DNA of 64,000 bases from Parapedobacter sp964498395 (GCA_964498395.1 CAZCHE010000004.1:1-64000); one strand, 5' to 3'. Numbered from the stretch's first letter, positions 1-12,921 are shown. Notes: generated by a model not told the origin, from the letters alone. Made by a program: numbers and translations.

Positions 1-53
<53 letters not shown>

Positions 54-117
54 CGCAAGACTTACATATAATAAGTTTAATACAGTTAAAATTTTAAATT
101 ACTAATTCGCATAAAAC

Positions 118-1305
118 ATGGCAAAAGAGAAATTTGACCGCAGTAAACCACACTTAAACATTGGTACGATCGGTCACGTTGACCACGGTAAAACAACTAC
201 TACCGCCGCAATCACAAAAGTATTGGCAGACAAAGGACTTTCTGAAGCCCGTTCTTTTGATTCAATCGACTCTGCTCCAGAAGAAAAAGAGCGTGGTATT
301 ACCATCAATACAGCGCACGTTGAATACCAAACAGCTAACCGTCACTATGCACACGTTGACTGTCCAGGTCACGCTGACTATGTGAAGAACATGGTTACTG
401 GTGCTGCCCAGATGGACGGTGCCATCATCGTGGTAGCTGCTACAGACGGTCCGATGCCTCAAACGCGCGAGCACATCCTGTTGGCTCGTCAGGTAGGTGT
501 ACCTGCTTTGGTGGTATTCATGAACAAAGTAGACTTGGTTGACGACCCTGAATTGTTGGATTTGGTTGAAATGGAAATCCGTGAGTTGTTGTCATTCTAC
601 GAGTACCCTGGTGATGACATCCCTGTTATCCGTGGTTCCGCTCTTGGGGGCTTGAACGGCGAAGGACAGTGGGTTGACAAAATCATGGAGTTGATGGAAG
701 CTGTAGATAACTACATCCCCATTCCTCCACGGTTGACAGAGCTTCCATTCTTGATGCCAATCGAGGACGTATTCTCCATCACTGGTCGTGGTACCGTAGC
801 TACTGGTCGTATCGAGCGTGGTGTAATCAACTCTGGTGACCCAGTTGAAATCTTGGGTATGGGAGCTGAAAACTTGAAGTCAACCGTTACAGGGGTGGAA
901 ATGTTCCGCAAAATCCTTGACTACGGTGAAGCTGGTGACAACGTAGGTTTGTTGTTGCGTGGTATTGAGAAAACCGATATCCGTCGTGGTATGGTTATCT
1001 GTAAGCCAGGCACGGTAACTCCTCACACTGATTTCAAAGCTGAGGTGTACGTATTGTCAAAAGCAGAAGGTGGCCGTCACACGCCGTTCTTCAACAAATA
1101 CCGTCCACAATTCTATTTCCGTACCACTGACGTAACAGGCGAGATCGCTTTGCCAGACGGTGTAGAAATGGTGATGCCTGGTGATAACGTTACCATCACT
1201 GTTAAGTTGATTAACGCTATCGCAATGGAAAAAGGTCTTCGTTTCGCTATCCGTGAGGGTGGTCGTACGGTAGGTGCCGGACAGGTAACTGAAATCATTG
1301 CTTAA
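118..1305 (+). CDS. tuf: Elongation factor Tu
   Basis: This is the GTPase that delivers aminoacyl-tRNA to the ribosomal A site. The 395-residue length is normal for the family. The GTP-binding motifs are intact: GHVDHGKT at residues 19-26, DCPGH at 81-85 and NKVD at 136-139. Domains 2 and 3 follow, ending in the conserved GGRTVGAGQVTEI tail. The ATG start gives the standard MAKEKFDRSKPH N-terminus. It sits between tRNA-Thr and tRNA-Trp, so it is probably co-transcribed with tRNAs and released by RNA processing. No good TAnnTTTG promoter lies in the 64 bases before the gene, so its promoter is probably upstream of the window. Confidence 0.99.
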   Translation: MAKEKFDRSKPHLNIGTIGHVDHGKTTTTAAITKVLADKGLSEARSFDSIDSAPEEKERGITINTAHVEYQTANRHYAHVDCPGHADYVKNMVTGAAQMDGAIIVVAATDGPMPQTREHILLARQVGVPALVVFMNKVDLVDDPELLDLVEMEIRELLSFYEYPGDDIPVIRGSALGGLNGEGQWVDKIMELMEAVDNYIPIPPRLTELPFLMPIEDVFSITGRGTVATGRIERGVINSGDPVEILGMGAENLKSTVTGVEMFRKILDYGEAGDNVGLLLRGIEKTDIRRGMVICKPGTVTPHTDFKAEVYVLSKAEGGRHTPFFNKYRPQFYFRTTDVTGEIALPDGVEMVMPGDNVTITVKLINAIAMEKGLRFAIREGGRTVGAGQVTEIIA

Positions 1306-1333
1306 TTCGTTAAGTAACTGAATAACATACATA

Positions 1334-1368
1334 AAGACAAAGTACCCATCAAAGGGTACTTTGTTCTT
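1334..1368 (+). terminator. Hairpin between tuf and tRNA-Trp
   Basis: A perfect 10-bp stem, CAAAGTACCC (1338-1347) with GGGTACTTTG (1354-1363), closes a 6-base loop. It is flanked by AAG and TTCTT, which can extend the stem. Only a weak U-rich stretch follows and tRNA-Trp begins 7 bases later. It could be a partial terminator or a processing signal that separates tuf mRNA from the tRNA. Confidence 0.6.
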
Positions 1369-1374
1369 GAATAC

Positions 1375-1445
1375 ACGGGCATAGTTCAATGGTAGAATAG
1401 AGGTCTCCAAAACCTTTGATCTGGGTTCGAATCCTGGTGCCCGTG
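1375..1445 (+). tRNA. tRNA-Trp(CCA)
   Basis: A complete 71-nt cloverleaf can be drawn. The acceptor is ACGGGCA/TGCCCGT with discriminator G, the D-arm is GTTC...GAAT, and the anticodon stem GAGGT/ACCTT encloses CTCCAAA (anticodon CCA). The T-arm is CTGGG-TTCGAAT-CCTGG with two wobble pairs. The 3' CCA is not encoded. It lies directly before secE, as in many Bacteroidota. Confidence 0.95.
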
Positions 1446-1464
1446 CAAAAACGATTGATAGAAC

Positions 1465-1659
1465 ATGGCAAACGTACTTGAATTTGTAAAAGACTCCTAT
1501 ACTGAAATGACTCAGAAGGTCACCTGGCCTACCTGGTCGCAATTACAAAGCTCTGCGGTAGTGGTATTGGTGGCGTCTGTCATCATCGCACTGGTTATTT
1601 TTGCGATGGACAAGGCTTCAAGTAACGTGCTGGAATTGTTCTATAATATTGCGTCTTAA
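1465..1659 (+). CDS. secE: Preprotein translocase subunit SecE
   Basis: This is the small subunit of the SecYEG channel, which clamps SecY in the inner membrane. The protein is 64 residues long with one transmembrane helix (about 29-49), the short form typical of most bacteria. The amphipathic signature KVTWPTWSQL (18-27) precedes the helix. It follows tRNA-Trp by 19 bases and precedes nusG by 17 bases, the near-universal secE-nusG pair. Confidence 0.97.
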   Translation: MANVLEFVKDSYTEMTQKVTWPTWSQLQSSAVVVLVASVIIALVIFAMDKASSNVLELFYNIAS

Positions 1660-1676
1660 TTGTCGGGAAAGAGAAA

Positions 1677-2222
1677 ATGGCAGATCAAGCACTGAAATGG
1701 TACGTTGTACGGGCCGTAAGCGGTAAGGAAAAGAAAGTAAAGCAATACATTGAGGCTGAAGTGAACCGTTTGGGCATCAATCACCTTGTACCCCAAGTGT
1801 TGATCCCGATGGAAAAATATTACCAAATGCGGGATGGGAAAAAAGTAGCCAAAGAGCGTAATTTTTATCCCGGATATGTGTTGCTGGAAGCTGCGTTGGA
1901 TGGTGAGTTAGAGCACGTCATCAAAAATATCAACAGTGTGGTTGGATTCCTTGGTGGTAAAGACGGTACGCCGATTCCACTTCGTCCTGCTGAGATCAAT
2001 CGCATCTTGGGTAAGGTAGACGAAATGTCAGAGCAAGGTGAGATGATGAATGTGCCTTACTATGTGGGAGAGTTAGTGAAAGTGAACGATGGCCCATTCA
2101 ATGGTTTTACCGGTGAGATCGAGGAAGTGAACGAAGAGAAGAAGAAGTTGAAAGTGATGGTGAAGGTGTTTGGACGGAAAACCCCGCTGGAATTGAATTA
2201 TATTCAGGTAGAAAAAGAATAA
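1677..2222 (+). CDS. nusG: Transcription termination/antitermination protein NusG
   Basis: NusG binds the RNA polymerase clamp and couples it to Rho or the ribosome. The 181 residues comprise an N-terminal NGN domain starting at KWYVVRAVSGKEKK and a C-terminal KOW domain (VNDGPFNGFTGEIEEV, about 137-152). No insertion domain is seen. The ATG start lies 17 bases after secE. A strong terminator follows, so secE-nusG ends a transcript before the ribosomal protein operon. Confidence 0.98.
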   Translation: MADQALKWYVVRAVSGKEKKVKQYIEAEVNRLGINHLVPQVLIPMEKYYQMRDGKKVAKERNFYPGYVLLEAALDGELEHVIKNINSVVGFLGGKDGTPIPLRPAEINRILGKVDEMSEQGEMMNVPYYVGELVKVNDGPFNGFTGEIEEVNEEKKKLKVMVKVFGRKTPLELNYIQVEKE

Positions 2223-2229
2223 TATCAAG

Positions 2230-2262
2230 AAGGCCATCCCGAAAGGGCTGGTCTTTATTTTT
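2230..2262 (+). terminator. Rho-independent terminator after nusG
   Basis: The stem AAGGCCATCCC / GGGCTGGTCTT (one mismatch, one wobble) encloses a GAAA tetraloop and is followed by TTATTTTTTCTTTTT. It separates secE-nusG from the rplK operon promoter 31 bases further on. Confidence 0.85.
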
Positions 2263-2292
2263 TCTTTTTATTATATATTTAAATATTTTTCA

Positions 2293-2300
2293 TACCTTTG
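2293..2300 (+). promoter_or_regulatory. Promoter -7 element (TACCTTTG) for the rplK-rpoC operon
   Basis: TACCTTTG matches the Bacteroidota TAnnTTTG consensus and follows an AT-rich stretch; no clear TTTG is seen at -33. It leaves an mRNA leader of about 115 bases before rplK. That leader contains a hairpin, CACTCC/GGGGTG (2301-2317), and a second weak stem around 2331-2346. The leader may be a target for ribosomal-protein autoregulation, which is inference. Confidence 0.7.
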
Positions 2301-2418
2301 CACTCCATTTTGGGGTGCTTTTGCAATATGAGCGCTTAGTGCTTCAAAATCTAAATGTTACGTTATAATGCTTCCACCTTACTAACAAACATTTATTAAT
2401 TAAATTCAACATCGAGAA

Positions 2419-2862
2419 ATGGCAAAAGAAGTCAGTGCGTTAGTAAAATTACAAGTGAAGGGCGGCGCTGCGAATCCATCACCTCCAGTAGGACCTGCAT
2501 TGGGTGCAAAAGGGGTGAACATCATGGAGTTTTGCAAGCAGTTCAATGCTCGTACCCAAGACAAACCCGGTAAAGTATTGCCGGTAGTCATTACAGTGTA
2601 CAGTGACAAGTCATTCGATTTTATCATCAAAACCCCGCCAGTGGCCATTCAGTTGATCGAGGCATCAGGGGTAAAAGGTGGCTCCGGCGAACCTAACCGT
2701 AAGAAAGTGGGTTCGGTATCTTGGGATCAAGTAGAGGCCATCGCGAAAGATAAAATGCCTGATTTGAACGCGTTCACGCTGGAGTCAGCCATGCGAATGG
2801 TTGCCGGAACAGCACGTAGTATGGGTATTACCGTGAACGGCAACGCGCCCTGGAATAATTAA
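2419..2862 (+). CDS. rplK: 50S ribosomal protein L11
   Basis: L11 forms the base of the L7/L12 stalk and binds 23S rRNA in the GTPase-associated centre. The length is 147 residues. The N-terminal signature KLQVKGGAANPSPPVGPALG is intact, as is the C-terminal rRNA-binding domain ending near AGTARSMGITV. It is the first gene of the rplK-rplA-rplJ-rplL-rpoB-rpoC operon. Confidence 0.98.
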   Translation: MAKEVSALVKLQVKGGAANPSPPVGPALGAKGVNIMEFCKQFNARTQDKPGKVLPVVITVYSDKSFDFIIKTPPVAIQLIEASGVKGGSGEPNRKKVGSVSWDQVEAIAKDKMPDLNAFTLESAMRMVAGTARSMGITVNGNAPWNN

Positions 2863-2884
2863 TTAACGAAATCAATTTAAGAAA

Positions 2885-3583
2885 GTGGCAAGATTAACAA
2901 AAAATCAAAAAGCGGCACTATCCAAGATTGAAGTTGGTAAAGCGTATTCTTTGCAGGAAGCATCTGCTTTGGTAAAGGACATTACCCTGACCAAGTTTGA
3001 CTCTTCGGTGGATATTGATGTACGCCTCGGCGTCGATCCCCGTAAAGCAAACCAAATGGTTCGCGGTATCGCTACATTGCCACATGGCACAGGTAAAACC
3101 GTTCGCGTGCTGGTGCTTTGTACCCCCGATAAGGAGGAAGAAGCAAAAGCCGCAGGCGCTGACCATGTGGGATTGGACGACTATATCAGCAAAATCGAAG
3201 GTGGTTGGACCGACATTGATATCATCATTACCATGCCTAGCGTCATGGCAAAGGTAGGTAAGTTGGGCCGTATCCTCGGTCCCCGTAACCTCATGCCTAA
3301 CCCGAAGACCGGTACGGTAACTACCGATATCGGCAAAGCGGTGACAGAAGTGAAGGCAGGTAAAATTGATTTCAAGGTAGATAAGACAGGAATTATCCAC
3401 ACCTCCATCGGCAAGGTATCTTTCCCTCCGGAAAAGATCTACGAAAATGCCTTGGAAGTGTTGCAGACGATTTCCAAATTGAAACCCTCAGCGGCAAAAG
3501 GTACGTATTTCAAAAGTATCTACCTTTCTTCCACCATGAGCCCAGGTATCCAAGTTGAAACTAAATCAGTAGCAGGAATTTAA
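2885..3583 (+). CDS. rplA: 50S ribosomal protein L1
   Basis: L1 is the mobile stalk protein near the E site and, in known bacteria, a translational repressor of its own operon. The start codon is GTG at 2885, giving MARLTKNQKAAL, the expected N-terminus; no nearby ATG fits. The 232 residues include the signature IVMP-like segment IIITMPSVMAKVGKLGRILG and GPRNLMPNPK. It lies 22 bases after rplK and only 2 bases before rplJ. Confidence 0.97.
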   Translation: MARLTKNQKAALSKIEVGKAYSLQEASALVKDITLTKFDSSVDIDVRLGVDPRKANQMVRGIATLPHGTGKTVRVLVLCTPDKEEEAKAAGADHVGLDDYISKIEGGWTDIDIIITMPSVMAKVGKLGRILGPRNLMPNPKTGTVTTDIGKAVTEVKAGKIDFKVDKTGIIHTSIGKVSFPPEKIYENALEVLQTISKLKPSAAKGTYFKSIYLSSTMSPGIQVETKSVAGI

Positions 3584-3585
3584 TC

Positions 3586-4104
3586 ATGAATAGAGAAGAA
3601 AAACAAGAAATTGTTAAAGCTTTAACTGAGCAGATTAAATCTTATGGTAATTTTTACATTACCGATACTGCTAATCTGACTGTAGCGAAAATCAACGGTA
3701 TCCGTCGTAAATGCTTCGATAAAGGTATCGCCATTCAAGTGGTGAAAAACACATTGATCAAGAAGGCCCTCATAGAAGCTGGCGTTGATTCAGAAGAATT
3801 GACCAGCGTACTTAAAGGTTCCTCTACATTGTTGTTTTCCGAAACAGGTAATGCTCCTGCCAAGCTCATCAAAGAGCTTCGCAAGGAAGGCGACAAACCG
3901 GTGTTGAAAGGTGCATATATCGATGCGGCGGTATTTATCGGCGATAACCAAATCGATGCGCTGAGCAAGCTGAAATCGAAAAACGAGCTCATCGGCGATA
4001 TCATCGGATTGCTGCAATCCCCTGCCAAGAATGTTATTTCTGGTCTTCAGTCTGGAGGCAACACATTGGCCGGATTGGTTAAAACTTTACAAGAAAGGGG
4101 TTAA
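3586..4104 (+). CDS. rplJ: 50S ribosomal protein L10
   Basis: L10 anchors the L7/L12 dimers to the ribosome. The length is 172 residues. The N-terminal rRNA-binding domain includes VKNTLIKKAL, and the C-terminal helix that carries L7/L12 ends in GLVKTLQERG. Only 2 bases separate it from rplA. There is therefore no room for the long rplJ leader used for L10 autoregulation in Escherichia coli, and coupling to rplA translation is likely. Confidence 0.97.
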   Translation: MNREEKQEIVKALTEQIKSYGNFYITDTANLTVAKINGIRRKCFDKGIAIQVVKNTLIKKALIEAGVDSEELTSVLKGSSTLLFSETGNAPAKLIKELRKEGDKPVLKGAYIDAAVFIGDNQIDALSKLKSKNELIGDIIGLLQSPAKNVISGLQSGGNTLAGLVKTLQERG

Positions 4105-4181
4105 CGGGTTTCCCAAAATAGCAAAACCGTTGCGTTATTAACAATTTTTTTAAAAAAGTAAATTCAAAAATTTAAAATAAA

Positions 4182-4562
4182 ATGGCAGATTTAAAAGCGT
4201 TTGCTGAGCAGTTGGTAAACTTGACAGTAAAAGAAGTTAACGAGTTAGCTCAAATCTTGAAAGATGAGTATGGCATTGAGCCTGCTGCTGCGGCAGTTGC
4301 TGTTGCTGGTCCTGCTGCAGGTGGTGATGCACCAGCTGCTGCTGAGGAAAAAACTTCCTTTGACGTAATCTTGAAAGAAGCCGGTGGCCAAAAATTGGCT
4401 GTTGTGAAGCTTGTTAAAGATTTGACAGGTCTTGGCCTGAAAGAAGCGAAAGACTTGGTTGACGGTGCGCCTAAAGAACTTAAATCAGGCGTTGCTAAAG
4501 ACGAAGCTGAAGCGTTGAAAAAGCAACTTGAAGAAGCAGGAGCTGTTGTTGAGATCAAGTAA
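4182..4562 (+). CDS. rplL: 50S ribosomal protein L7/L12
   Basis: This is the stalk protein that recruits translational GTPases. The 126 residues comprise an N-terminal dimerisation helix (MADLKAFAEQLVNL), an Ala/Pro/Gly-rich hinge (about 36-55) and the C-terminal domain with LKEAKDLVDGAPKELKSGV. The 77-base gap after rplJ contains an imperfect stem (AACGGGTTT 4103-4111 with AAAACCGTT 4123-4131) and is otherwise AT-rich. That stem may help set the extra expression this protein needs. Confidence 0.98.
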   Translation: MADLKAFAEQLVNLTVKEVNELAQILKDEYGIEPAAAAVAVAGPAAGGDAPAAAEEKTSFDVILKEAGGQKLAVVKLVKDLTGLGLKEAKDLVDGAPKELKSGVAKDEAEALKKQLEEAGAVVEIK

Positions 4563-4592
4563 TCCGGATCATACAACACACCTTAATGGGTT

Positions 4593-4621
4593 AGACTCTG
4601 ACGTGTTTTTCGTCAGAGTCT
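4593..4621 (+). terminator. Perfect 11-bp hairpin between rplL and rpoB (attenuator or processing site)
   Basis: AGACTCTGACG (4593-4603) pairs perfectly with CGTCAGAGTCT (4611-4621) around the loop TGTTTTT. The sequence after it (ATTCCTGTTTATAAC) is not a proper U-tract, so full termination is unlikely. In E. coli the same junction carries an attenuator and an RNase III site that lower rpoBC relative to rplJL; a similar role here is inferred. A second stem, CCATG-CTGTA-CATGG, follows at about 4656-4670. Confidence 0.65.
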
Positions 4622-4730
4622 ATTCCTGTTTATAACTTTTCCTCCTATACATGTCCATGCTGTACATGGTGCCGGATATGGCAGAAACAGCATAATATGC
4701 GCAGTTTAATTAAACTAAATTCTTATTCCC

Positions 4731-8540
<3,810 letters not shown>

Positions 8541-8562
8541 TCACGCTTAACGTTAGAAAAGT

Positions 8563-11500
8563 ATGTCTTACAAAAAAGATAATAAAATCAAAAGCAACTT
8601 CACTTCCATTACCATTAGTTTGGCGTCTCCAGAGACGATTCTGGAACGTTCAAGTGGTGAGGTGGTGAAACCAGAGACCATCAACTACCGGACGTATAAG
8701 CCGGAGCGTGATGGGTTGTTCTGTGAGCGTATCTTCGGTCCGGTAAAGGATTACGAATGCCATTGCGGTAAGTATAAGCGTATCCGTTACAAAGGCATCG
8801 TGTGCGACCGTTGCGGTGTGGAAGTAACCGAGAAGAAGGTGCGTCGTGAGCGTATGGGGCACATCAGTTTGGTGGTTCCCGTTGCCCACATCTGGTATTT
8901 CCGCTCTCTGCCAAACAAAATCGGCTATTTGTTGGGCTTGCCCACCAAAAAGCTTGATATGATCATTTACTATGAGCGGTACGTGGTTATCCAAGCAGGG
9001 GTGAAGGAAGAAGATGGTATCCAATACATGGATTTCCTTACCGAAGAGGAATACCTCGATATCTTGGATACACTACCGAAGGAAAACCAATTCCTGGACG
9101 ATACCGACCCGCAGAAATTCATCGCCAAAATGGGTGCGGAAGCATTGGAGGAACTGTTGAAGCGACTTGACTTGGATCAGCTTTCGTATGATCTGCGTCA
9201 CCAAGCGGCCAATGAAACGTCACAGCAACGGAAAAACGAGGCGTTGAAGCGTCTGCAAGTGGTTGAGGCGTTCCGCGGTTCAAGGGATCGGATCGAAAAC
9301 CGTCCGGAATGGATGATCGTGAAAATCGTACCAATTATCCCACCTGAATTGCGTCCATTGGTGCCTTTGGAAGGTGGCCGCTTTGCGACATCAGACTTGA
9401 ACGATCTGTATCGCCGGGTCATCATCCGGAATAACCGGTTGAAGCGTTTGATGGAAATCAAAGCGCCAGAGGTGATTCTCCGTAACGAGAAGCGGATGTT
9501 GCAGGAAGCAGTAGACTCCCTGTTTGACAATTCGCGTAAGGTGAATGCGGTGAAAACCGAAGGAAACCGCGCGTTGAAATCGCTTTCCGATATCCTGAAA
9601 GGCAAGCAAGGGCGTTTTCGCCAGAACCTATTGGGTAAGCGTGTGGATTATTCTGCTCGTTCCGTGATCGTGGTAGGGCCAAACCTGAAATTGCACGAAT
9701 GTGGTCTGCCAAAAGACATGGCGGCCGAACTCTATAAACCGTTTATCATCCGCAAGATGATCGAACGGGGCATCGTGAAAACGGTGAAGTCTGCCAAGAA
9801 GATCGTGGATCGCAAAGACCCCGTGGTATGGGATATCCTGGAAAATGTACTGAAAGGACACCCTGTATTGCTTAACCGGGCACCAACGTTGCACCGGTTG
9901 GGTATTCAGGCGTTCCAACCTACATTGGTAGAAGGAAAAGCCATCCAATTGCACCCGTTAGTGTGTACGGCATTCAACGCCGACTTTGACGGTGACCAGA
10001 TGGCCGTGCATTTGCCATTGGGCAATGCGGCGATATTGGAAGCCCAAATTCTGATGTTGGCATCCCACAATATCCTCAACCCGGCGAACGGTACACCGAT
10101 TACAGTACCTTCCCAGGACATGGTGTTGGGTCTTTATTACATGACCAAAGGCCGTAAAACCGATGATACACGGGTGATGCGTGGCGAAGGCATGACCTTC
10201 TACTCAGCCGAAGAAGTCATCATCGCACATAACGAAAAGCAAATAGACCTCCACTCCTTCATCAAGGTGAAAACCAAAGTGAGGGGTAAGGATGGCGAAA
10301 TCGAAGAACGTGTCATTGACACCACCGTAGGGCGTGTATTGTTCAACCAAGTTGTACCTGACGAAATCGGGTATGTTAACGAACTGTTGACCAAAAAATC
10401 ACTACGGGATATTATCGGTGAGGTAGTAAAAATCACCGGTATGGCGCAGGCAGCACAATTCCTCGATGATATCAAGGAATTAGGTTTCCAGATGGCATTC
10501 AAAGGAGGCTTGTCATTTAACCTGCAAGATTTGAATATCCCCGATGCTAAAGTCAACTTGATTGAACAGGCAACGAAGGAAGTGGAAGAGGTAATGAACA
10601 ACTATAACATGGGTTTCATTACCAACAACGAGCGTTACAACCAAATCATCGACATCTGGACACGCATCAACAATAGGCTTACGGCCAACGTGATGGAAAT
10701 CCTGTCTACGGACAATCAAGGATTCAACTCCGTGTACATGATGCTTGATTCAGGTGCCCGTGGTTCCAAGGAGCAGATTCGTCAGCTTTGCGGTATGCGG
10801 GGCTTGATGGCCAAACCACAGAAGTCGGGTGCATCTGGTGGAGAAATCATCGAAAACCCAATCCTTTCGAACTTTAAAGAAGGGTTGTCGGTTTTGGAAT
10901 ACTTCATCTCTACGCACGGTGCGCGTAAAGGTCTTGCGGATACGGCGTTGAAAACAGCCGATGCGGGTTACTTGACCAGGCGTTTGCACGATGTAGCGCA
11001 GGACATGATTGTCGTGGATGAGGATTGCGGAGGTCTGCGCGGGGTATACACGACAGCGTTGAAAGACAATGAAGATATCATCGAACCATTGTACGACCGT
11101 ATATTGGGTCGCGTATCGCTGCATGATGTTTACGATCCGATTTCAGGCGAATTGTTGGTAGCCGCTGATCAGGATATTGATGAGGAAATTGCATCGAAGA
11201 TTGAACATTCGGCTGTTGAAGGGTTGGAGATCCGTTCCGTATTGACATGCGAAAGCAAGCGCGGTGTTTGTGCGCTGTGTTACGGTCGTAACCTGGCCAC
11301 AGGTAAGCGGGTGCAAGCAGGGGAGGCTGTCGGTGTGATCGCTGCACAGTCCATCGGTGAGCCGGGTACGCAGTTGACACTCCGTACATTCCACGTGGGT
11401 GGTACCGCGTCAAATATCGCGGCAGAATCGCAGATCATGGCTAAATTCGACGGTATTATCGAATTGGAAAATATCCGTTCGGTACCACACGAAGGAGAAG

Positions 11501-12843
11501 AAGGGCCAGATCAAGTGGTTATCGGCCGTTCGGGCGAGTTCCGGATTATCGACCCAGAAAGCAAAAAGGTGTTGATGACCAACAATATTCCTTATGGTTC
11601 CTACCTGTATGTCAATGCAGGCGACAAGGTAACCAAAGGAGAGCGGATTTGTTCATGGGATCCATATAACGCGGTTATTATATCTGAGTTTGGTGGTAAA
11701 GTTGAGTTTGAAGCTATCATCGAGGGGGTTACATTCCGTGAGGAATCGGATGAGCAGACCGGACACCGTGAAAAGGTGATTATCGATACACGTGATAAAA
11801 CGAAGAACCCGGCAATCAAGATTACGGATAAGAAAGGCGCGGTGATCCGTACCTATAACATTCCAGTGGGTGCCCACGTTTCCGTAAACGACAATGCGGA
11901 GATAAAAGAGGGTGTAATCCTTGCCAAAATACCGCGTTCTACCGGTAAAACGCGAGATATCACCGGTGGTCTTCCTCGGGTAACGGAACTGTTTGAGGCC
12001 CGTAACCCTTCTAATCCAGCTGTAGTAACCGAGATAGACGGGGTAGTAACGTTGGGTGGTGTGAAACGCGGTAACCGCGAAATCTCCATCGAATCGCGTG
12101 ACGGGCAGATTAAGAAATACCTGGTGCCACTATCGAAACACATCCTGGTACAGGATAATGACTTTGTGAAAGCCGGTATGCCATTGTCTGACGGATCGAT
12201 TTCACCCGCTGATATCTTGGCTATCAAAGGCCCATCAGCTGTGCAAGAGTACTTGGTAAACGGTATCCAAGAGGTTTACCGCTTACAAGGGGTGAAAATC
12301 AACGACAAGCACTTCGAAACCATTGTGCACCAAATGATGCAGAAAGTGGAGATCGAGGATCCAGGTGATACCCGTTTCCTAGAGAAAGAAGCGGTGAGCA
12401 AATGGGACTTCATGGAAGAAAACGATACCATCTACGATAAGAAAGTCGTAGTGGATGCCGGCGACTCCAATGAATTGAAACCAGGACAAATCGTAACGTT
12501 GCGTAAATTGCGGGATGTCAATTCCAGCTTGAAGCGCCGTGACTTGAAACTGGTGGAAGTTCGTGACGCGATTCCGGCTACTTCCAGCCCACTATTGCAA
12601 GGGATCACCCGTGCTTCCTTGGGCACGAAGTCGTTCATCTCAGCGGCATCATTCCAGGAAACCACGAAAGTGCTGAACGAAGCTGCGATCGCCGGAAAGC
12701 GCGACAACCTGTTGGGCTTGAAGGAGAACGTTATCGTTGGTCACTTGATTCCGTCGGGAACCGGATTGCGTGCTTACGAACGCATCATCGTCGGTTCTCA
12801 AGAAGAATACGATCAGTTGCTGGCTTCTAAAGAAGAGGATTAA
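8563..12843 (+). CDS. rpoC: DNA-directed RNA polymerase subunit beta'
   Basis: This subunit carries the catalytic magnesium site and is 1426 residues long. The N-terminal zinc-binding cysteines (CHCGKYKRIRYKGIVCDRCG, about 66-85) are present, as are the catalytic loop NADFDGDQM (near residue 473) and the second zinc site (CESKRGVCALCYG). The trigger-loop region and C-terminal beta'-sandwich segments are intact. It is the last gene of the operon, closed by a strong terminator 17 bases after the stop. Confidence 0.99.
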   Translation: MSYKKDNKIKSNFTSITISLASPETILERSSGEVVKPETINYRTYKPERDGLFCERIFGPVKDYECHCGKYKRIRYKGIVCDRCGVEVTEKKVRRERMGHISLVVPVAHIWYFRSLPNKIGYLLGLPTKKLDMIIYYERYVVIQAGVKEEDGIQYMDFLTEEEYLDILDTLPKENQFLDDTDPQKFIAKMGAEALEELLKRLDLDQLSYDLRHQAANETSQQRKNEALKRLQVVEAFRGSRDRIENRPEWMIVKIVPIIPPELRPLVPLEGGRFATSDLNDLYRRVIIRNNRLKRLMEIKAPEVILRNEKRMLQEAVDSLFDNSRKVNAVKTEGNRALKSLSDILKGKQGRFRQNLLGKRVDYSARSVIVVGPNLKLHECGLPKDMAAELYKPFIIRKMIERGIVKTVKSAKKIVDRKDPVVWDILENVLKGHPVLLNRAPTLHRLGIQAFQPTLVEGKAIQLHPLVCTAFNADFDGDQMAVHLPLGNAAILEAQILMLASHNILNPANGTPITVPSQDMVLGLYYMTKGRKTDDTRVMRGEGMTFYSAEEVIIAHNEKQIDLHSFIKVKTKVRGKDGEIEERVIDTTVGRVLFNQVVPDEIGYVNELLTKKSLRDIIGEVVKITGMAQAAQFLDDIKELGFQMAFKGGLSFNLQDLNIPDAKVNLIEQATKEVEEVMNNYNMGFITNNERYNQIIDIWTRINNRLTANVMEILSTDNQGFNSVYMMLDSGARGSKEQIRQLCGMRGLMAKPQKSGASGGEIIENPILSNFKEGLSVLEYFISTHGARKGLADTALKTADAGYLTRRLHDVAQDMIVVDEDCGGLRGVYTTALKDNEDIIEPLYDRILGRVSLHDVYDPISGELLVAADQDIDEEIASKIEHSAVEGLEIRSVLTCESKRGVCALCYGRNLATGKRVQAGEAVGVIAAQSIGEPGTQLTLRTFHVGGTASNIAAESQIMAKFDGIIELENIRSVPHEGEEGPDQVVIGRSGEFRIIDPESKKVLMTNNIPYGSYLYVNAGDKVTKGERICSWDPYNAVIISEFGGKVEFEAIIEGVTFREESDEQTGHREKVIIDTRDKTKNPAIKITDKKGAVIRTYNIPVGAHVSVNDNAEIKEGVILAKIPRSTGKTRDITGGLPRVTELFEARNPSNPAVVTEIDGVVTLGGVKRGNREISIESRDGQIKKYLVPLSKHILVQDNDFVKAGMPLSDGSISPADILAIKGPSAVQEYLVNGIQEVYRLQGVKINDKHFETIVHQMMQKVEIEDPGDTRFLEKEAVSKWDFMEENDTIYDKKVVVDAGDSNELKPGQIVTLRKLRDVNSSLKRRDLKLVEVRDAIPATSSPLLQGITRASLGTKSFISAASFQETTKVLNEAAIAGKRDNLLGLKENVIVGHLIPSGTGLRAYERIIVGSQEEYDQLLASKEED

Positions 12844-12859
12844 CAACTATCGGCTAGAT

Positions 12860-12898
12860 AAAAACCTAACAGGTTTCAAAAACCTGTTAGGTTTTTTT
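12860..12898 (+). terminator. Rho-independent terminator after rpoC
   Basis: AAAAACCTAACAGGTTT pairs with AAACCTGTTAGGTTTTT around a tiny loop and ends in a 7-T run (12892-12898). The core CCTAACAGGTTT...AAACCTGTTAGG closely matches the palindrome at 59861-59888. The promoter of the next gene begins 8 bases later. Confidence 0.93.
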
Positions 12899-12905
12899 AT
12901 TTACC

Positions 12906-12913
12906 TATCTTTG
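12906..12913 (+). promoter_or_regulatory. Promoter -7 element (TATCTTTG) for the radical SAM gene
   Basis: TATCTTTG fits TAnnTTTG and ends only 8 bases before the ATG at 12922. The expected transcript would have a leader of just a few bases. Confidence 0.6.
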
Positions 12914-12921
12914 CAGCCGTC

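Noticed and set aside
1057..1542. 161-codon minus-strand frame spanning tuf, tRNA-Trp and secE
   Set aside because: It crosses a tRNA and two conserved genes on the opposite strand, so it cannot be a real gene.
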